Shown here: one piece after another, positions 1 to 12,900 of the stretch
How the letters are laid out: the number at the start of each line of letters is the position of its first letter
Position numbering within the stretch: position 1 is the first letter of the stretch
Assembly (NCBI GenBank): GCA_905182985.1
Contig: CAJJDN010000031.1
Span: 1,821 to 65,820 of the forward strand
From: Paramecium sonneborni
Lineage: Eukaryota; Ciliophora; Oligohymenophorea; Peniculida; Parameciidae
Length of the DNA stretch: 64,000 nucleotides
Direction of reading: 5' to 3'
The notes under the pieces: generated by a model
What the model was told of the DNA's origin: nothing
What the model saw: only the letters and a program-made list of their open reading frames with translations
Databases searched by the model: none
Position numbers and translations under genes: made by a program

Positions 1-535
1 GCTTAGTAAAATACATTTTTTTAGGAAATTACAATATTCAGAATTGGATAAATTTTGATCAAAATAGTAATCTAACCATTAATTTTAATCTTACCCCTAT
101 CTAAAGCTTTCTGCTAGCTATAATTTTCCTTTTATTTATAATTCACTAGTCATATCAAGAGCTAAATATAAAGAAAAATCTTGTAAATCAGTTAAATGAA
201 AAATTTTACCTAGGTACTTCTAATTTTAAAGTTGTTGAATATGGTAAAATGATACAAATATTGCATAAAAGTCATATGCAGTAAATTAAGCTTAAATGCA
301 CCAACAATAAAATTTGCATCTTCAGTTATATTGTAATTATAATTCAATTATTTCGGTGGTTTCTAACAAGTTTTCTGTCGATTATTAGTAAGACTTATAA
401 TAATTTCTTAATTAAATAGACAATCAATTCCATCATAAATGGAGTACAAATGAAGTGATTTATATTCACATTTTTTAATAACTGTTATAAATTTTTCTTA
501 ACACCATAATTTAAGAAGCTCTTTTTTCAATGAGA

Positions 536-1018
536 TCATTATTGAATTTGTTTGTATATGATTAAAAAATTCAATTGCTTATAGCTTTATTATAATTTGA
601 TCTACATTTTGGTGGTTAAATAAAAAATCTTAATTTTATTTTTAATTAATTATTGTGCTAATATTTTATATTAACTTAAATTCATTGATGGATATAGTTT
701 ATTCCCTTAATTGTTTAAAAAACTTGTAAAATCTTTTGATAGCTCTTTTAACACTAACTTCGCAATATTACCGAATGTATTCTGAGCTTTGTTCTTCTCC
801 TCAAATAATTTTGAGATTATCAGTTGTTTTGGAATACCAAATATAATTTATTTTATAAAATTACAATGAATATTTATTTTAATTGAGATCTGTCTTATTT
901 TTATTTTCTGTGTACTCATCCAATTCATCATAAAATCTATAATTAACAATTATTATTCTGTTTATTTTATATCATTAATCGATTTATTTAGAAGATTTTC
1001 TATTTCATCTAAATATTG
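536..1018 (-). pseudogene. Open frame, possible gene remnant, unknown product
   Basis: A 161-codon frame open under the ciliate code (TGA at 536-538). Its upstream part is rich in Glu/Asp/Lys/Ile and looks like real coding sequence. No start ATG or intron boundary could be fixed. About 60 codons in, a second frame looks equally protein-like, suggesting either an undetected intron or a frameshift. With TGA as the only stop and about 80% A+T, random open frames of 60-150 codons are expected, so the call is weak. No family recognised. Confidence 0.25.
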
Positions 1019-1956
1019 AATCAAGAATGATTTCTAATTAGATATATTTAATTATAATTATTCAATCTTTTAGCTTCTTTTATAATATTGATGCAAAAGC
1101 CTTACACATATAAATTATTTGATTTAATACTATAGTTTTTTTGTTTTTTAATTAGTATGAGGAAGGCTTAATAAAATTAAATAAAATAGAATTTTTAATT
1201 GGAGCTTATTTTCTAAGCAAGGAAATAGAGACTTGTTCTAGAAGATTTAAATTTAGCCTTAAATCAATATAATTTATTAATACAGATGATATTGCTATCA
1301 ACTAATTTGATCCTTTAGTTGAATGATTAATAGCAAAAATTCATTCAACAAATTATAATTCCTTTAATAAATTATGTCATGCTTTAATATAATTTTAGTT
1401 AGAATTTCAATCAAAATACTTCGATTATGAGAGCTATATTCTGATCTCTACAATTAATTTATATAAATAGTATTAGATTTATTATAATTTTCAAATACTT
1501 ATAACGGTAAAAAGTGTTAAGTAGTTTAAGATGGAAAGTTTTTGAATGTTTAAAATACTTATAATTAAATACATCTTTGTGATTAAGCAATTCCAAATAC
1601 AGGAAAAATAAGATTTGCATTGTAAATTCTGAGTTTACAATTTGATAGATAAATTCTTTTTGTTAAAATTTTTATATGATTCATTAATAATTTGATTCAA
1701 TTTTCTAAATTTTTACATAATATATACTAAATACATTTAAAAATTTTTATCAAAAGTTTTAAATTAAGAGATATTATGATTATGTAAAATTAGAAAATCA
1801 AGGATTATCTTTGTTGAATGGAAGTAATTTCAACATTGGAGAGCATACGATTACATTTAAATATAAAAGAATTCTTTAAAGTATTTCAAAAAGCAAAATG
1901 AAAAATAGTAAAGAAATAAGAATTAGAATTAATTGCGAATTAACGACATCATCTTA

Positions 1957-2283
1957 AATAAAATAGATGAGTAAAAAAAGTATTCTAATTCTAGAGGATT
2001 TCAAATAAAAATAATCAAAAATGATATTTCTAAAATAAGGATGTTAATTAAATACTAGATTGAAAAAAGTTTAAACTCTAATTCATTGGAAGAAGATTAA
2101 TAAGATATGAATCAATTACAGTTTAATAATAATGATAACTGGATTGAGACTTTGAAGGATATAAAAAAAAAAGTAGAACTTTATTACTGGAAACAGAAGT
2201 CTAAGTTGTGTCTTTTTTTATAATTTTTATGGTAAAATAATTTCAATCAGATTAAGATTCATTTTGTTCAAATAATTAAATGA
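1957..2283 (+). pseudogene. Open frame, Lys/Asn/Glu-rich, possible gene remnant
   Basis: The frame ending at TGA 2281-2283 encodes a charged, possibly coiled-coil segment with acidic and Trp-containing stretches more typical of coding than of random AT-rich DNA. There is no ATG in a suitable place and no clear intron. Unidentified; could be the 3' end of a decayed gene. Confidence 0.25.
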
Positions 2284-3728
2284 TGGTGTCTTATAATTGC
2301 TATTTAAATTGAATCGTTAATTTAAGGTTAATGATGACTTAAATTATACTTGTAAGTTTAATATTTAAGATAATAGACAGATGGTATAATTAAATATCAT
2401 AGTTTTTTTATTCATTTCTAATCAATTTAATCATTATTGGATTATTATTAATTAAACCAAGGCAGACAAAATATCTTTTTGATTCAGAAAATCTAAGATA
2501 ATTTTATTAATTAGGTTACAATTATTTTTTTTGAGTGTATTTTCATTTGAAATTTATTTGGTATTTATGTTTATGATGATTTTTGATAATAAAGGCTGAG
2601 TGATTGATATCAAATTAATTCTATCATTAATTTAATTATTTTTTCTTCAAAATGATAAAATAATTTGAAGTCTACAAATTACGAAATTCTTAAGATTCAA
2701 TGTATATTTCTGTTGGATTATTATTTTAAATTTTAATTTTAATCAAATACTAATACTAGATTTCTATGGTTAAAGTTAAAAAATAAGAAGGTATTTTTCC
2801 TGAATTCATTTTTTTAAATGTGTAAGCAACATATTAAATAATCTTAATAGATAAACAGAGTTTTCTCTATATTTTTATAAGAAAGTTACAAATTTTATTG
2901 AAAGTTATTCAAATTATTTAAATTCATCTTCATTTTGAATTTTATCATTTTTTAAAAGTAATGTTGCACCTAATTCAAAATAATGTTTATATTGAATTTG
3001 TTACTACTTAAAATAAATTTATTTAGATTTTATTTGCAAAGACAGGTAAAGTAACAACAATTTTAACAATGAATCCCTAAATATTTTAGTATTAAAATGA
3101 AATCGCATTGATCTATTTTTTCCAGATTGCATAATAAAGAAATGAATTCTAAAGGATGAATCATATTCATATTGCCATAATCTAACTTTTTCTTTTTTCT
3201 TTTTAGATCCCATTGTTAAAAAGAAGTAAAAAAATTAGAAAAATGCTTCATTTATTCAATATATTAAATTTATTTATTATTTCAAAATAATCTTTGATTT
3301 AAATATTTGAATAATTAGATTGCATTTATCATTCATAAAGTAGTGAATTAGACAATGGATTATATAAATAAATATCATTTTTATACTTAATATAAAGGTT
3401 ATTTATGTGAGAGAATAAAAACCAAATTTTTTGATTTTTCTGTTGATCAAAGTGGTTATTACTAAGGAATATAATAAAAGAAACACCTACTTTAAATAAG
3501 GCTGTTCATTAATACTTTTCAATCGTAAATAGAGAGTAAGATAATAAGTAATCTATTGAGGATATAACTTGGAAGAAATTTAAAAATATAAAACAGGATC
3601 AATGAATATATAATGAAGGCTAGACTTTTATAAGAAAATATTAATGATGTTTTAGCAATAATAGGCATTATTTGAAAGATGATTAATAATGGTATTTCTT
3701 GGGACAAGATACAAAGAATGATTAATGA

Positions 3729-4163
3729 TGGTAAAAAAGAAGGAAAGATATAAAAAGGCATGAATATACTAGCTGGTTCTTTCATAATGAAATGGGTTGT
3801 ACAATATTATATAAAATATATTAAGATAGTATTAATAGACACGAGGAAGAAAGAAAGAAGAAATTAAGAGATGAATAATCACAAATTGATGAATATGAAT
3901 AAAATGAAAGTGAAATTACTGAAAAAATATATTTTACTCTCATAATAGAAGCTAAAATTAACAGAAATACTAAAAGAATAACTACCATGATAGATGGATT
4001 GATGTCATATAATAAATTCTATAATTATTTTTCACTCAATTATAATTAATCAACAGAAGAGTTAACAACATTAAAATACTTTATATATTTTATATCTAAA
4101 CTGAAAATTATTTAATTTAAAATTTTATATATAGAAGAAAAGATAAACTCCATTTAATCATGA
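3729..4163 (+). pseudogene. Open frame with Glu/Lys-rich core, remnant or missed exon
   Basis: A 144-codon frame ending at TGA 4161-4163; the middle has an acidic/basic charged run. Immediately upstream (about 3600-3730) another frame is open and then shifts, so the reading frame is not continuous. I considered a CCDC25-like (NFACT-R) protein because of a W-D-K-I / Lys-Gly-rich stretch but could not support it. Probably a decayed gene. Confidence 0.25.
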
Positions 4164-4690
4164 TGAAATCCTTCTAAAATATAATTTAGATTTCTGTATA
4201 TAATAGATTTATATTTTTATCATTTATTGCAAATCTATATTATATTTGAGGTGACAAAATATCTTAATACTTGTTAACTAAAAAATAATTCTATAGAAAC
4301 TTTTCTTGTATAAAAATTGGATTTTAATTATTAAAAAATCATGATTTATTTTCCTTGAACATTCTATATATTTTCCTTCGTTCTTTTAATGCTGAGAAAA
4401 AAATAAAATTTAATTAATGATAAAATGATAATAACTAATAAGTTATAATATGAATTAGATTCATCTAATTTTACAACTTTTTTTTGATTCATTCAAAGCA
4501 CTCTTAATAACATTTTATGTTGTAGAATATTTAGTTCTAGAACAAATTTTATTTTATGTAATGGTTTAATGATAAATTAATTAATTTAAAAATGTCAAAA
4601 ATATGTCAAAAGCTTCTTATGCGAAATTTTAGAGAGCAAAAAAAGAAAATCCATTAAAATAACAATAATAAAAAAAATAAAATTAAAAAT

Positions 4691-5160
4691 TATTTGGGTG
4701 GGCATTCAAAGAAAAAAAAAGAGAGAATGGAAGATGACAGAAGCATGGTAGTGAGTCGAAATACCCTTCCAGATCTCTAGAATCTCTGCCAGAATGCCCC
4801 CACCCACAGGAGCCAATTTTTCATAGATGACAAAATCGGTCGAAATTGGTCGGATCCCAATGTGAGCAAAATAAAAAGAGGGTGTTCTTAGTAAAGGCTC
4901 TTGGAATTCTGGTGAATGGCCGTCTTTGACGAGTCGAACTTTTAGATGGGCCTGATGGGAAAAAGAGGTGAAGAGAGATTCAAGAACTAGCCTTTTCGAC
5001 CATATCCAATAATGCCTGGACGTTACACCTCAAACCCTTAATCATCAATATATCTCGGGGGATGAGGGTAAATGGGTCGGATTATCGTGGATAGACGAAG
5101 AGACAGCCAAGTTCGGGTTGATTACCGGATTCCTCCTAGCGGAATAGAAATTAGGAGGTT
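4691..5160. ncRNA. G+C-rich structured island, candidate non-coding RNA (class unknown)
   Basis: About 470 bp at close to 50% G+C inside DNA of about 20% G+C, with abrupt edges. Pairings seen by eye: GGGTGGGCATTC (from 4695) with GAATGCCCCCACCC (ending near 4805); CCAATTT (about 4813) with AAATTGG (about 4846); GAGGTG (about 4966) with CACCTC (about 5027); CATC/GATG plus ACCC/GGGT across about 5034-5069; CCTCCTA (about 5132) with TAGGAGG (about 5152). Such a stem series suggests a structured RNA. I compared it by memory with SRP RNA, RNase P/MRP, U3, group I/II introns and rRNA and found no diagnostic core. Strand is uncertain. Alternatives are an organellar insertion (Paramecium mitochondrial DNA is G+C-richer) or a foreign insert: the minus strand also holds a roughly 110-codon open frame. 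Confidence 0.45.
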
Positions 5161-6949
5161 TATGATTTATCCATTATAACAATAATAAAAATAAACAATT
5201 AATTCTGAGAGGATTTGGAATTTCAATTTAATAAGCATTTTAGACTATCCTTTTCCAACAAAAATTTTTTAAAGATTATTTAAAACTAAGTAAGTCTATT
5301 AATAATTAATTATTAAATGTTACTCTGTCAAACATAAATAAATGATATTTTAATTTATTCTTCAAAATCATTAAATGACTCACATGAATCACTAGAGAAT
5401 TATTTGAATTGCTATAATTTTTATTTATTGATAACCAGTTTAATTAAAATAAAAATCAAAAATTATGAAAAAAATTTCGTTTTTTTTCTGATTATCTAAG
5501 ATATAGTTTCAAAATACAATCATTTTGTTTTGAAATGATTGAATGCTAAAATGAATTGTATTATTTAATTTATCAAATTTGAAATAAAATTAATGCTTAT
5601 GAATTGGCTTAAAATAGAGTGAATAATTTTTGAGCTATCCTCCTCATAAATTTACAGTCTAAAATTCAAAAAAATTACTCATACAAATAACTTTATCCTA
5701 CCATAACCACTATTTTTGATTGCAATTAATTTAATACATTGTAATTGAATCATTTTACTAATGGAGCTAAAGTAAGGTTATGGATATAAAGAAGGCAATT
5801 TGCTAGTAACACTACTCTTAAACTGTTATAGTAGAGAATGATAAAAGCCGAAAGAAAGTAATAGGTTAGTTGAATATCTAATACAATCTTCATGACCTAA
5901 AACATAGTTTTGCTTAATGATACTCTTTTACTTTGAATATAGATTATTATCCGTATTTCAAGCAAATTTATATTTGAATATCCATAATTCTAAATTTTTT
6001 ATAATGTAAATATTTTTTCATGTTGATTTTTGATTGGATAAATATAAATCATCAATAAAAGGATGTTATTTATTTATACAAACAAACTAAAAATAAAGTA
6101 CTTTATTCTTATATGATATTAATATTTTTTGCAAATATATTTCTAAGTATTATATTTTAAACATCAATAGTTACCAGAAGAAAATAAATAAAAATCAATA
6201 CACAATTCTAGAGCTTTGATGAAATCTTCTCCTTTTCAAGAATAAAATTTCATCAAAAACAAGAGTTAAAAAATGCAACAATCTAGAATGATGTTATTCT
6301 ATAATAAATTGTTTCTTTATGTATGTTACCCCATAAAAATTATGAATTTAATCTTTTTTTAATTATATACATCTTTAAAATTATTTAATATTTGATATTT
6401 ATATAAACAATTAAAATACTCGACAACATTTGATATATAAAATTTTTATCATGACAAAATTTTATTGTTTACTCTTGCTCTTTTAAATCTGTTGGCTTTG
6501 AACTTCTAAAAGCTTCTCAATAAAAAAACAATAAATTTTACATTAGTGTATTTGGCCAAGAAAGTAAACAATTAGTAAAATAAAGCTAAAAAAAGAAAGA
6601 ATTTGTATATTTCAAAGTGTATTGCAACTCATAAGATACTCAAATCGGGTATTTAAATAACCAATTATATAAGTTTTATTTAATCATTGATAAAGAAAAG
6701 AGAATAATTGGAGAATTAAAAATAAACCATCCAGAAATCTCATTTCCAATAAAATTAATTAACCATTCCATTCTTAAATGGATTTTTGTTATTTTAACAT
6801 TATATTACTTACTATTACATTATAAAATCTCTTTTTGAAAAAAGTTATCTAAAATAATCCTTTATAATTAATCATTTTTATTTATGTATCATTTCAAATT
6901 CTAAACCCGGACAAGCATTTCCATAATAAATTTATTTTTTTATCTAATC
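5161..6949. other. AT-rich spacer upstream of the giant membrane-protein gene
   Basis: No supported gene. A short frame from an ATG at 5761 is open for about 27 codons before TGA. Otherwise TGA and its complement are frequent in all frames. The last part must carry the promoter and 5' leader of the gene starting at 6950, but no motif stands out. Confidence 0.4.
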
Positions 6950-9900
6950 ATGCTATTCTCTTGTTGTTTATTGATGCTCTTCTTATTATCAATGTAAGAA
7001 CTTCAAAATATATTTAGATAAGTGAATAGCTAGTGTGAAGATTTACCTTTTAAAGATGAAGTAAATGTACTCAATCCTTAAGGAGAGTATATCTAAGAAT
7101 TATCAGAAAAAATTATTCAAGGTGAAGAGAATGTAGGATTTGGGATTTGGATGAAATATCAGCCAATGCTTCAATTGTAAGATATAAGTATTTTTTTAAT
7201 AAAAATGATAGATGATAGAAATTCTAACTTAATAATCTCAACAACTAAGAAGATTATTGTAAATGGAGGATACTTCATTTATCTAATGGAATAAAATATC
7301 AATAAATTTAAAAGTGTTGTTGTTTCTGTAGTTATCCATTCAAAGGATTAAAATATTTATTACAATATATATTATTCTTTTAAATAAAGTGTAGGTACTC
7401 TCACTTTTGGAGTTGATGTGTTAAAATATGAAGGTGTGTGGATAATGTTTTATGTTTATTTTGATTAAATTTAAAAATAAACAACATTTGGATTTTACAA
7501 TACTTTGGATATTATACCAACATAAGCTGTTGATGATGTTCCAAATTTCGAATTGAATTTAAAACATAAATTCGGAGGTTTATTTAATTATGAAAATGAA
7601 AACGAAGAGCTTGTTATACTTAAAAGATTCAATGGTTTAATATATTATACATTCACAACAAAGGAAGAAAATACTTTTTCTAATTTAGAGATTTGTGCAA
7701 ATCCTGGATAGAATTTTGATACTTGTTACGATGAAGAACGCTTGATATTTAAATTAAGTGGAGATAATTAATTAATGATTGGAAAGAGTTTTCAATAATT
7801 TGAAATGAATTAAGGATTAAGGTCAACAATTTATATATTGAATGGATGGCTTAAATTAGATTAACTAAGACAATCTGAAGCTGAAACTGTGATTTTTCGA
7901 ATAACAATCAATCAATTTTATAATGATAACTTATATATAGGAGATAGAGAGGCTCTTCTTAAATATTATTAAAGTAGTATTCTAGATGAAAATGGATTTG
8001 AAATTTCAACTTATTCTTATTCATTTCCAATTAAGAGAAAGTCTATGACAGATAATGATCACAAAATCTCTTAATTTGGAGAAGAATTTTAAGAATTGCT
8101 TATAAATTGGCATTTCTTCTAATATGAATTTGGAACATAAAATAACAATGGCCAACCTAGACTTTAAATATATTTTCCTACAATCAAGGAAGTTCGACTA
8201 TATGAATGGGCTTAAGCTATAAATCATTTTAAATAAGTTTAATATTATATTTACATTGGAGGTGATCACTATTCTAATTAATTAATGAAAGGTTTTATAA
8301 GTGGTATTAAAATAGAATATTTCTGTATATCAAGTGAAGCTTAATTTAATCCAATATGCCATTATTCTTGTTTAACATGTGATGGCCCAACATAATATAA
8401 TTGTTTAAGTTGTTCTGATAATAGTTTTAGATATTACGAAGATCTAATAAAGAGTTGTACTTGTTAATAAGGGTTTGTAGAAATAGATAATTAATTACAG
8501 TGTAAATCAATAGTATAGGGACTATTTCACATTTCTAAGTAAGAACTTGAATTAAAATGTTCAAAACCAGGATATAGTAATTGTGAAGGTTAGAACATTT
8601 AATGTAATTTTGGATATTTTTAATTTAAAAATAGTTGTATCAAATGGTATTAATTATTTCTTTATTCATAGTCCATTTTATGAAGATTTCTATTTAGGAA
8701 CATAAATTCTTTGTTTTGATTGTATAATCGAACCCAAAAGATTTGCAGAAACACTTTAATGTTCAAAAACAGCTGAAACTTATCATGCTTAAAAAGATTA
8801 TGTTTATAAAATAACTGAAAGATTTCTGGAAGAATAGAATTCATTCGAAATATAATTTAATGATTCTGAAAATGAAAATAATAAGATTGAATTACGTCAA
8901 GGATTTATATCAAAAAATACTTGCAAATAAGGATATTATTACAAAGACCATAAATGCCATCAATGTTAAGAGATGTGCAAATAATGTTAATCTATTTTCG
9001 AATGTGAATTATGTATTGATGGGTTTTATGTTGACTCTAATAAGTAATGTAGTAAATGTACAAAATGTAGAACTTGTTTATCACTTTAATAATGTTATAC
9101 TTGTAATGAAGGATAAGAATATCATTAAGGTTCTTGTATTACTTGTGGTCATAATTGTAAAAGTTGTGACGAATAAGGTTATTGTAATTATTGTATTGGA
9201 TCACATTCATTATATTATATATCGATGGATGGAAGAAATTGTAAAGAATGTAATATTGAAAATTGTATATATTGTTTTGAATATATTATAAATAATGAAG
9301 TTTATTACACTAATTTGAATGTGAAATTCCAAACAGTAAACTATGATGTTTCATATATATTTTATAGTTGTGCTTTATGCAAAGAAAACTACTTTTATAA
9401 TTAAAACACTTAAAAATGTGAACTGAAACCTTTAAATGATGATTGTGATTTTGCAATAATCTTAAATGATTCTTCATAAAAATGCATCAAAAGTTACAAT
9501 AATCTTGATGCTATTTAAAATATTGATTGCCCTACTAATCAATACTGTAAGTCCTGTATTAAGAATTATAATGATATTGATAGTTTTTGCATTGAATGTG
9601 AAGAAGGATATTATTCAAGTGAATTGTCAGGTTAGTGTAAAGAATGCTTATTCCCTTGTTAAACTTGCATTCAATAAAATAAGTAATATTAAGATTTCTG
9701 GAAATGGAAAATTAAAGCAACATATAAATTTTTATAAAATTCTAATGACGATAATGAGGCTTAAAGTTATGATGTCATTATTAATTTAGAATTAATATGC
9801 ACTTCATGTTAAAGAGGATTTATATTATATGAGTAATAATGTATCAAAGATTGTGATGAAAATTGTGGGAAATGTGAAATTATTGATGGAAAATCAACTT

Positions 9901-12900
9901 GTGTTTAATGTTATGAAATATCCTCATCAAACTTTCTTAAAAGTGTAAATTCTGGAGGAAAATGTTTATAATGTCCATCTAATTGTATAGCTTGTATAGA
10001 TAGAACAAAAATGGAAATCTATGAAATAAATCCATATTTCATTTTAACTAATTAAAATTTACATTTTACTAGAAAATGCTATGAGAAAACTAATGAGATT
10101 AATTAATTCAAAAATTATTTTTATGATTCTTTCACATAGTAAATTTCTGTTTGTAACATAAACTTATAGTGTTATAACAAAATAATAATAAAACAAAATT
10201 TATATTGTAGTGATGAACAGTTTTATACATTAAAGCATGAAGCAATACTTAGAGATGATTTATAATTTGAATAAAATAATCTGTGGATTGGTGATTTATT
10301 TGATGAGGATCATTACTTTAAAAAATTTGAAACTCCTTATATTTATCAATATTTAAATGAGATTTCAATTAGACAGGTTCAATATGAATTTACTCTGATT
10401 TAGGATTGGGGCCCTGAATGTTTTTTATCATAATACAATTAAATCTACTAAAAAATCTAATAAAATGTATTTTCTATTTAATAAGTTGACTTAGAATTTG
10501 TTGGAGAACCTTAATTTACAATTTTGCGAGTTTATAGCAACCTTACTTTTAGTAATTTTAGTACAATCAGTTTTAAAAATTTCAAGTTTATGTTTTCTAA
10601 TCCTTCATACAATGTCCTGGGTTAAAATTACTTCCCTATTTTTTTATTTAGTATTAAATAAAGCTTAAGCTTAAAAATAATTGATTGTACTTTTATTACT
10701 AATAATGAAACAGATACAAATTATTCACTCACAATCAAATCAAATATACCTTATTCTTTATATATTGAAAATCTAATCATATCCAATTTTTATATATATA
10801 ACTCAGATATTTTCACAATTACTTCTCAATAACACCCTAATGAAAATTATGTTTAATTAAAAAATATAGTAATAAAAGATTCTTACTTTTTCAATTCAAG
10901 TTTCTTAAAATTTTAAGCATAGATTGACTATTTAAGACTAAGCTCAATAATAACTTAGATTTAAATTAAAGAAACTAAGTTTATTTAATCAAATTTTTTA
11001 ATTAGCAACTGTTTTCCAAATTATTCAGTCGGCTCATTATTTATAAATTCGATAACTTTATAGAATATTATTCTAAGTTCAAATTCAACCTTTCTGTATC
11101 TTCCTTGTATTGATTAGTCTTAATTAGAAAAATTAATTTTAAATAACTCAATCATAGCATTTGGATCTAAATTTTATTACTCAAATGTTATAAATCTTTA
11201 AGATTTAATCATAAATAATACTAAAATTTCTTAGAGCAATCTAATCTCAAATAATTTAGATTACTCAAAGTCATAATCTGCATTATTAGCATCTTCAAAT
11301 ATAGTTTTGAAAAGTTTTTAAATAATTAATGTAGAATATGATGAATATTAATAAATATTAGTGATAAACAAATATAAAGAAATAAGTGGCTTAAAATTGG
11401 AAGTATTAGGATTAATAATATCAAATTGTTTAATTTCATCCAGAAATTAAAGAAAATAGACAAGTTATGAATAATCAATGATATTTATTGAATGCTAAAT
11501 TTGTATCTTGAATGATATATAAATAGTAAGAAGATATGGATTACCTGAAATAACTGTAATTAATTCAGAAAAATTAGAAATCAAAAATCTAATTATTTCT
11601 TAAAATTAGTAATTCTTACCAAAAGCTCTTCATTCAATTATAGAATGTGTAGATTAACATGCTCCTTTAGATATGTATTTTTATATTTATATTGGATAAT
11701 ATAAGGATGTATTCATCGATAATTTAAAGGTTTCAAATAGCTTGAGTTTCAACAATCCTTTTATTATTTTAAAAGGTTATGATATAATGGAAAAGCTTAT
11801 CATTGAAAAGATAGTTATTTAAAATACTAATTTCATGTCAAACATTCTTATTATTTTTGATGCAAATCAACATACATCTTTAATTTCAATTGATTCATAA
11901 TAAGAATCTTCTGTAATTCTATCTAATGTAAATTTTTTATATAATCATTTAAATGAATATTATTAGGATTTAACAAGAGTTTCAGCTACAACAATATTTA
12001 TTTAGTTATAATTTGGAATAGTTTTATTGGAGAAATGTTTTTTTTTATAAAATATAGTTACTAATTCAAGTGACTCTATTCTTTATTTAAAAGTCTTTAG
12101 TTTTTAGTTGTGGAATTCCCACTTTTAAAATAATGGTTTATTAAATGTTTCTTCATTAAGTTAAAATTTAATATTTTCCTAATTGCAAGATTTGAGCTAA
12201 ATTAATTTTAATATTATATTTCCAATTAAATCTAACGGAGGAAATGGATATTTAATTCTCAACATTTTAGAAATAAATAATCTTACAATAAATACTTCAT
12301 ATTCTTAGAATGGAGGTGGATTTTATATTACAACATAAGGGAAAAGTTCAATAAACATATTAAATTCCTTTTTTTATAATACCATTTCTTCCTTAGACTC
12401 ATCAATTTATTCAATAGGTGGATGTTTGTTTATTGATGCATCTTCATCTAAAATTACATTTAAAATGCATAATACAATCATAGATACTTCTTATAGTAGA
12501 TATGAAGGAGGAGCTATTTATATTAATCCTTCACTAAGTTATAATTAGATTGAAATATAAAATTTGGTCGTTAAGGAATGTTTTTCGCTATAAAATTCAT
12601 TTTTTTCATATGTACTTTCAAAAATTGAAACTATTTTCTCATAGGTAATTTTTAAAAATATTGTTTTTTAAATTACAGAAGAAGGATTTTAAAAATACTT
12701 TTCTTAAATATCAGATTTATCAGAAAATGATGCTTCAAATATTGCTACATCAAATCCTACGATATTTATATAATATGGAAATATTACAATTTTTAATTGT
12801 AGCTTTGTTTCTAATTTCATTTAATTCCTCATTAAAATTGAATAGGCTTAAAATATAATATTTTCAAACGTGAAAGTTATTAATAGTACTGTTTTATAGT

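Larger units (their letters stand above)
1..4690. other. Gene-poor, AT-rich left arm with scattered open frames
   Basis: No gene with a convincing start, introns and TGA stop could be assembled here. Most frames on both strands are cut by TGA at short spacing, unlike the dense block after 29 kb. Three stretches have coding-like composition and are listed separately (536-1018 minus, about 1957-2283 plus, 3729-4163 plus). No telomeric C4A2/C3A3 repeats are seen at the left edge. It may be decayed gene sequence, long intergenic DNA, or DNA that is not fully macronuclear. Confidence 0.4.

Noticed and set aside
3600..3780. CCDC25/NFACT-R-like protein
   Set aside because: Only a short W-D-K-I / Gly-Lys stretch is reminiscent; the frame is broken and the rest does not fit.
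4691..5160. SRP RNA, RNase P RNA, U3 snoRNA, group I intron or rRNA fragment
   Set aside because: None of their diagnostic conserved motifs could be found, only a faint resemblance of one segment to an LSU rRNA stretch.
8860..9789. Two Val/Ile/Asn-rich plus-strand frames (143 and 107 aa)
   Set aside because: Out-of-frame readings of the Cys-rich repeat region of the giant gene.
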